From: DATLHO01 sp035539855
Lineage (GTDB): Bacteria > Bacteroidota > Ignavibacteria > OLB7
Reading direction: 5' to 3'
NCBI GenBank assembly: GCA_035539855.1
Contig: DATLHO010000048.1
Span: 1 to 9,405, forward strand
DNA length: 9,405 nt
This document shows positions 6,427 through 9,405 of the stretch, in pieces (within the stretch, counting starts at the first letter, position 1; each line of letters opens with the position of its first letter). The notes beneath the pieces were generated by a model. The model did not search any database. It was not told the origin of the DNA and saw only the letters and a program-made list of their open reading frames with translations. The position numbers and the translations under genes are program-made.

Positions 6427-7277
6427 TCGCGCTCGATCCCATCTACACGCTCGGCATCGACGTCGGCAGCAGCCTCGTCAAGGCCGTCCTCGTCGAGTAC
6501 TCCGACGCGCCGGTCGTCGTCCATCGCCGCATCGAGAAGATCCGCAAGCGCAACCCGATGCAGGTCGCCGATGACCTCACCGACGCACTGCTCGGCGACA
6601 TCGGTCTCGGCTACGACGAGATCGCGTACGTCGCCTCCACCGGCGAAGGCGAGATGGTGCGCCGCAAGCGCGGGCACTTCTACGGGATGACCACGCACGC
6701 CCGCGGCGCGCTCACATTCTGTCCCGGAGCGCGCACCGTCGTCGACATGGGCGCGCTCTACGCACGGGCGATCAAGATCGACGCGACCGGCCGCGTCGTC
6801 GACTACAAGATGACCGGACAGTGCGCCTCCGGCTCCGGCCAGTTCATCGAGAACATCTCGCGCTACCTCGGCCTGTCGATCGAGGAGGTCGGCGACGTCT
6901 CGCTCCAGGCGACCGCGCCGGAGCAGCCGTCGGGCATCTGCGCGGTGCTGGCGGAGACCGACGTCATCAACATGGTCTCGCGCGGCATCGCCACGCCGAA
7001 CATCATCAAGGGGATTCACCTGTCGGTGGCCTCGCGCATCGTCCGGCTGCTGTCGTCGCTCAAGGCGGAGTCGCCGATCGCGCTGACCGGTGGCCTCGCG
7101 CTCAACGGCGGGATGGTCCAGGCGGTCGAGGAGCTGCTGGCGAAGGACTCGGCGAAACAGCACATCGTCGTCACCGACGCCGACGCGATCCATGCCGGCG
7201 CGATCGGCGCGGCGATCTGGGGCGGCTATCGCCACGTGCGCCTGACGCGCGCGCAGACCGAAGGGGCGATGCGATGA
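6423..7277 (+). CDS. bcrD: Benzoyl-CoA reductase, ATPase subunit D (BcrD/BadG type)
   Basis: The 284-residue protein is the second ATPase subunit of the electron activator. It shows the ASKHA motifs GIDVGSSLVK (11-20), VDMGALYARAIK (107-118) in place of the usual GGQD phosphate-2 loop, GQCASGSGQFIENI (132-145), CAVLAETDVINMVSRG (173-188) and LTGGLALNGG (221-230). C134 and C173 should be its two ligands to the [4Fe-4S] bridging BcrA and BcrD. The DMGA variant together with ETDVINMVS is, as I recall, characteristic of BcrD and separates it from BcrA and HgdC-type activators. Each pair of electrons needs ATP hydrolysed by this module. It begins at the ATG at 6423, behind GGAGG and overlapping the bcrA stop, and ends overlapping the ligase start as ATGA. 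Length is as expected for BcrD (about 280). Confidence 0.92.
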   Translation: MIALDPIYTLGIDVGSSLVKAVLVEYSDAPVVVHRRIEKIRKRNPMQVADDLTDALLGDIGLGYDEIAYVASTGEGEMVRRKRGHFYGMTTHARGALTFCPGARTVVDMGALYARAIKIDATGRVVDYKMTGQCASGSGQFIENISRYLGLSIEEVGDVSLQATAPEQPSGICAVLAETDVINMVSRGIATPNIIKGIHLSVASRIVRLLSSLKAESPIALTGGLALNGGMVQAVEELLAKDSAKQHIVVTDADAIHAGAIGAAIWGGYRHVRLTRAQTEGAMR

Positions 7278-9004
7278 CCGCCGCGCGACCATCGCGCCCG
7301 CTTCGCTCGATGGAGGGCCCGCTGCTCGGACCCATCCTTCCGAACGTCGCGTCGCTCGTCGAGCGCTGCGCCGAGCGCTTCGCGGACGTGGTCGCGTTCC
7401 GCCAACTGCGCGATGGAGAGTTCACCGGACCGCGCTGGTCGGAGCTGGCCGAGACCATCCGCACGCTCGCGTGGTCTCTTCGCGAGCTCGGGCTGCGTCG
7501 CGGCGACAAGCTCGCGATCGTCTCGCACAACCGCCTTGAGATGCTCGCGCTCGAGCTCGCGGTGCTCTCCTCCGGCGCCGTCGCGGTGCCGATCTTTCAC
7601 GGCTACCCGCGCGAGATCCTGACGGAGCTCATCGGCTTCTGCGGCGCGCGGTTCCTCGCCGTCGGCACCGTCGCGCATCTCGATCGCATCGATCCGATTC
7701 TCGAGCTCGACCGCGTCATCATCCTCGACGACGTCGCCGACGAGAGCTACCCCGGCCTGGTGACGTACGCGTCGCTCGCGGCCGCCGAGCGCGACGCCGC
7801 GTTCGCGCTCGAGCTCGATGCGGAGCCCGAGACGATCTGCCTGATGCAGTACACGTCGGGCACCAGCGGCAAGCCGAAGCTCGTACAGCTCACCCACCGC
7901 TGCATCCTCTCGCAGCAGGTCGCGCTCGAGTCGATCTGGCCGCCCGAGTCCGGAGGCCGCCTGCTGTCGTACCTGCCGTGGCATCACAGCTTCGGCGGGA
8001 TCTTCGAGCTCTTCAACGCCCTCGCACGCGGCGCGACGATGACGCTCGAGCCGACGTACGCCAAGGATCCCGCCTCGATCCTCGAGCACTGGAAGCTCGT
8101 CCGCCCGACCACCTTCTTCAGCGTGCCCAAGGTCTACCAGGCGCTCGTCGACCTGACGCGCAACGACGAGGCCGCGCTCTCGTCGCTGCTGCACGAGGAG
8201 CTCGAGTTCATCTTCACCGCCGCGGCGCGCCTTCCCGATTCGATCGGTCGCGAGTTCGACCGTCGCGGCATCCCGATCGTCGAGGGGTGGGGTCTGACCG
8301 AGACGGCGCCGTGCTGCACGATCACCGATCCGACGGAGCCGCGCATCCCCGGCGTCGTCGGCCGGCCGATCGCCGGCGTCGCCGTGCGCATCGCCGACGA
8401 CGGCGAGATCCAGGTGAAGGGTCCGAACGTGATGACCGGCTACTACGACAACGACGAGGAGAACGCGCTGGCGTTCACCGACGACGGATGGTTCCGCACC
8501 GGCGACATCGGCGCGATCACCGAGCGCGGACTGCGCCTGATCGGCCGGCGCGACAGGATCTTCAAGCTCTCCAACGGCGAGAAGGTCGTCTCCGCCGACG
8601 TCGAGAACGCGCTGCAGAGCTGCTGCCACTACCTCGCGTTCGCGGTCGTCGCCGGCAGCGGACAGAGCTACCCCGTCGCGCTGCTGCTGCCGAACCGACA
8701 GTTGCTCGAGGGCGAGCCGGCGATCGACGCGTGTGCCTGTCCCCGCACGCTCGACGAGCTCTCGCAGTGTCTCGCCGGCTGCCTGAAGACCGCCAACGAA
8801 GGCATCGTCCAGAAGTTCGCCCGTCCGCCGATCGCGCTGCTGATCGACGGCGAGCTGACGATCGAGCAGGGCACGCTCACGCCCTCGATGAAGGTCGTCG
8901 CCACGAAGGTCCTCGAGACCTATCGCACGGCGATCGAGGAGCTCTACGCCTCCGACGACCCGTCGCGCGACGACGTCTACGTCGTGCCGCTGCGAACACC
9001 GTAG
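7274..9004 (+). CDS. AMP-forming acyl-CoA synthetase, long-chain-like; candidate CoA ligase for the reductase substrate
   Basis: The 576-residue protein belongs to the ANL adenylate-forming superfamily and should convert a carboxylic acid, ATP and CoA to the acyl-CoA, AMP and PPi. Motifs in order are YTSGTSGKPKLVQLTH (193-208, phosphate loop), YLPWHHSFGG (233-242), VEGWGLTETAP (336-346), WFRTGDIG (406-413), GRRDRIFKLSNGEKV (424-438) and, near the C terminus, LTPSMK with likely catalytic K540. The C-terminal pattern and the roughly 580-residue length are those of long-chain fatty-acyl-CoA synthetases rather than the about 520-residue benzoate-CoA ligases BadA/BzdA. The ATG at 7274 is chosen for its ATGA overlap with bcrD and AAGGGG seven bases upstream; the same frame is open further upstream but only as a shadow inside bcrD. 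Coupling to bcrD suggests that it feeds the reductase. Substrate is not predictable here. Confidence 0.85.
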   Translation: MTAARPSRPLRSMEGPLLGPILPNVASLVERCAERFADVVAFRQLRDGEFTGPRWSELAETIRTLAWSLRELGLRRGDKLAIVSHNRLEMLALELAVLSSGAVAVPIFHGYPREILTELIGFCGARFLAVGTVAHLDRIDPILELDRVIILDDVADESYPGLVTYASLAAAERDAAFALELDAEPETICLMQYTSGTSGKPKLVQLTHRCILSQQVALESIWPPESGGRLLSYLPWHHSFGGIFELFNALARGATMTLEPTYAKDPASILEHWKLVRPTTFFSVPKVYQALVDLTRNDEAALSSLLHEELEFIFTAAARLPDSIGREFDRRGIPIVEGWGLTETAPCCTITDPTEPRIPGVVGRPIAGVAVRIADDGEIQVKGPNVMTGYYDNDEENALAFTDDGWFRTGDIGAITERGLRLIGRRDRIFKLSNGEKVVSADVENALQSCCHYLAFAVVAGSGQSYPVALLLPNRQLLEGEPAIDACACPRTLDELSQCLAGCLKTANEGIVQKFARPPIALLIDGELTIEQGTLTPSMKVVATKVLETYRTAIEELYASDDPSRDDVYVVPLRTP

Positions 9005-9108
9005 TCGCGCTTGCGCCAGTCGCGCGCACGTCAGTTGCGCTCACGTCCATCGCGCCCACGTCGGTCGCACTCGCTTCACTCGCGCTCACGTCAGTCACGT
9101 TCACGTCG
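9004..9108. repeat. Seven degenerate copies of a 15-base tandem repeat, consensus GTCGCGCTCACGTCA
   Basis: The units begin at 9004, 9019, 9034, 9049, 9064, 9079 and 9094 and continue without gaps; most differ from the consensus at one to five positions. The array starts on the last base of the ligase stop codon and fills most of the gap to the next gene. In one forward frame it reads as a (VALTS)-like five-residue repeat, in frame with the following gene but without any usual start codon. It may be a non-coding spacer, a protein-binding array or a decayed coding repeat. No transcription terminator is obvious in the remaining bases to 9144. Confidence 0.75.
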
Positions 9109-9144
9109 CCAGATCCAATTCGGGCTCACCTAACACTCACGCGC

Positions 9145-9405
9145 ATGGCAACGCAAGCACTTCAGTCGACATCGCTTCTGAAGGAGACGATGGCCCGCTA
9201 CTTCCAGCGGCTCGACGCATGCGGGAAGGGCGAGGGGAAGGTCGCGTGGTGCACGAGCGTCGGACCGGCCGAGCTTCTGCGCTCCTTCGGCTTCGAGGTC
9301 TACTTCCCCGAGAACCACGGCGCGTTCCTGGGCGCCGCGCGCGCGGCCGGCGAGATGATCCCGGCGGCGACGAAGCTCGGCTACGGCGACGACGTCTGCT
9401 CGTAC
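9145..9405 (+). CDS. 2-hydroxyacyl-CoA dehydratase / benzoyl-CoA reductase family subunit (BcrB-like paralog), 5' part
   Basis: These 87 codons start a protein that runs off the right edge. Residues 11-87 line up with residues 23-100 of the BcrB protein of this window with nearly no gaps: LLKETMARYF against LQKEMLADQF, then VAW/VVY, a PAELLRSFG segment against NLSELIQAF, and GYGDDVCSY against GFSEDVCTY. C85 therefore matches the first cluster ligand of BcrB (C98). The family makes [4Fe-4S] subunits of 2-hydroxyacyl-CoA dehydratases, benzoyl-CoA reductases and related double-cubane proteins. The annotated ATG at 9145 lacks a ribosome binding site; the alternative at 9190 has AAGGAG but would cut into the part that matches BcrB. 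It is clearly not a copy of bcrB or bcrC but a diverged paralog, and its partner subunit should lie downstream. Substrate and reaction are unknown. Confidence 0.8.
   Translation, partial: MATQALQSTSLLKETMARYFQRLDACGKGEGKVAWCTSVGPAELLRSFGFEVYFPENHGAFLGAARAAGEMIPAATKLGYGDDVCSY
9181..9186 (+). promoter_or_regulatory. AAGGAG, possible ribosome binding site for an internal start at 9190
   Basis: This is the only strong Shine-Dalgarno-like sequence near the start of the last gene. It lies three bases before an in-frame ATG at 9190, a short spacing. If used, the protein would begin 15 residues later than annotated. Similarity of the preceding residues to BcrB argues against this, so the site may be chance. 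Confidence 0.3.

Noticed and set aside
6821..7273. Upstream extension of the acyl-CoA synthetase frame by 151 codons
   Set aside because: The extension is an Arg-rich shadow inside bcrD; the ATG at 7274 has a ribosome binding site and an ATGA overlap, and family homology starts after it.
7226..8629. Minus-strand open frame (467 codons) opposite the acyl-CoA synthetase
   Set aside because: It is another antisense shadow of high-GC coding sequence, with no domain and no ribosome binding site context.
8877..9104. Minus-strand open frame with DVSAT-like pentapeptide repeats
   Set aside because: The repeats are the reverse reading of the 15-base array and the rest is an Arg-rich shadow of the ligase end. 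The start would be GTG, and no coding evidence exists beyond openness.
9004..9144. In-frame N-terminal extension of the BcrB-like gene through the repeat array
   Set aside because: The frame is open, but no ATG, GTG or TTG start in that frame was found in the array, and homology to BcrB begins only near residue 11 after the 9145 ATG.

Overview
The window is GC-rich (roughly two thirds G+C by eye), densely packed bacterial DNA. It has two divergent gene sets that meet at a short AT-rich spacer (2382-2492). No RNA gene, insertion sequence, CRISPR array or phage element is visible. Phylum cannot be fixed from the sequence; a proteobacterium-like or related anaerobe or facultative anaerobe able to reduce aromatic rings fits best.

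Right of the spacer (+ strand) is a complete set of four subunit genes for a class I, ATP-dependent benzoyl-CoA reductase. The order is bcrC (2493-3683), bcrB (3680-5002), bcrA (4999-6426), bcrD (6423-7277), the order known from Thauera. BcrB and BcrC form the [4Fe-4S] substrate-reducing module. BcrA and BcrD form the ATP-hydrolysing electron-activating module that drives electrons from ferredoxin to the ring. An AMP-forming acyl-CoA synthetase (7274-9004) follows and probably makes the CoA thioester substrate. All four junctions are ATGA overlaps, so the five genes look like one translationally coupled operon. The synthetase resembles long-chain fatty-acyl-CoA ligases more than benzoate-CoA ligases, so the true substrate is open. 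After a 140-base gap holding seven degenerate copies of a 15-base tandem repeat, a further gene of the 2-hydroxyacyl-CoA dehydratase / BcrB family begins and runs off the right edge.

Left of the spacer (- strand, reading leftwards) are a MocA-like molybdopterin nucleotidyltransferase (1701-2381), an XdhC-family molybdenum-cofactor protein (878-1711), a hemerythrin-domain protein (369-881) and the start of a short-chain dehydrogenase (1-379, running off the left edge). These genes also overlap end to start. MocA and XdhC mature enzymes of the xanthine dehydrogenase family. In anaerobic aromatic metabolism such an enzyme, 4-hydroxybenzoyl-CoA reductase, makes benzoyl-CoA, which would link the two operons, but no such enzyme is in the window.

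The core reductase is recognisable rather than new. The less ordinary parts are the ligase type in the operon, the extra BcrB-like gene behind a repeat array, the Mo-cofactor and hemerythrin operon facing the reductase, and the repeat motifs in the divergent spacer.
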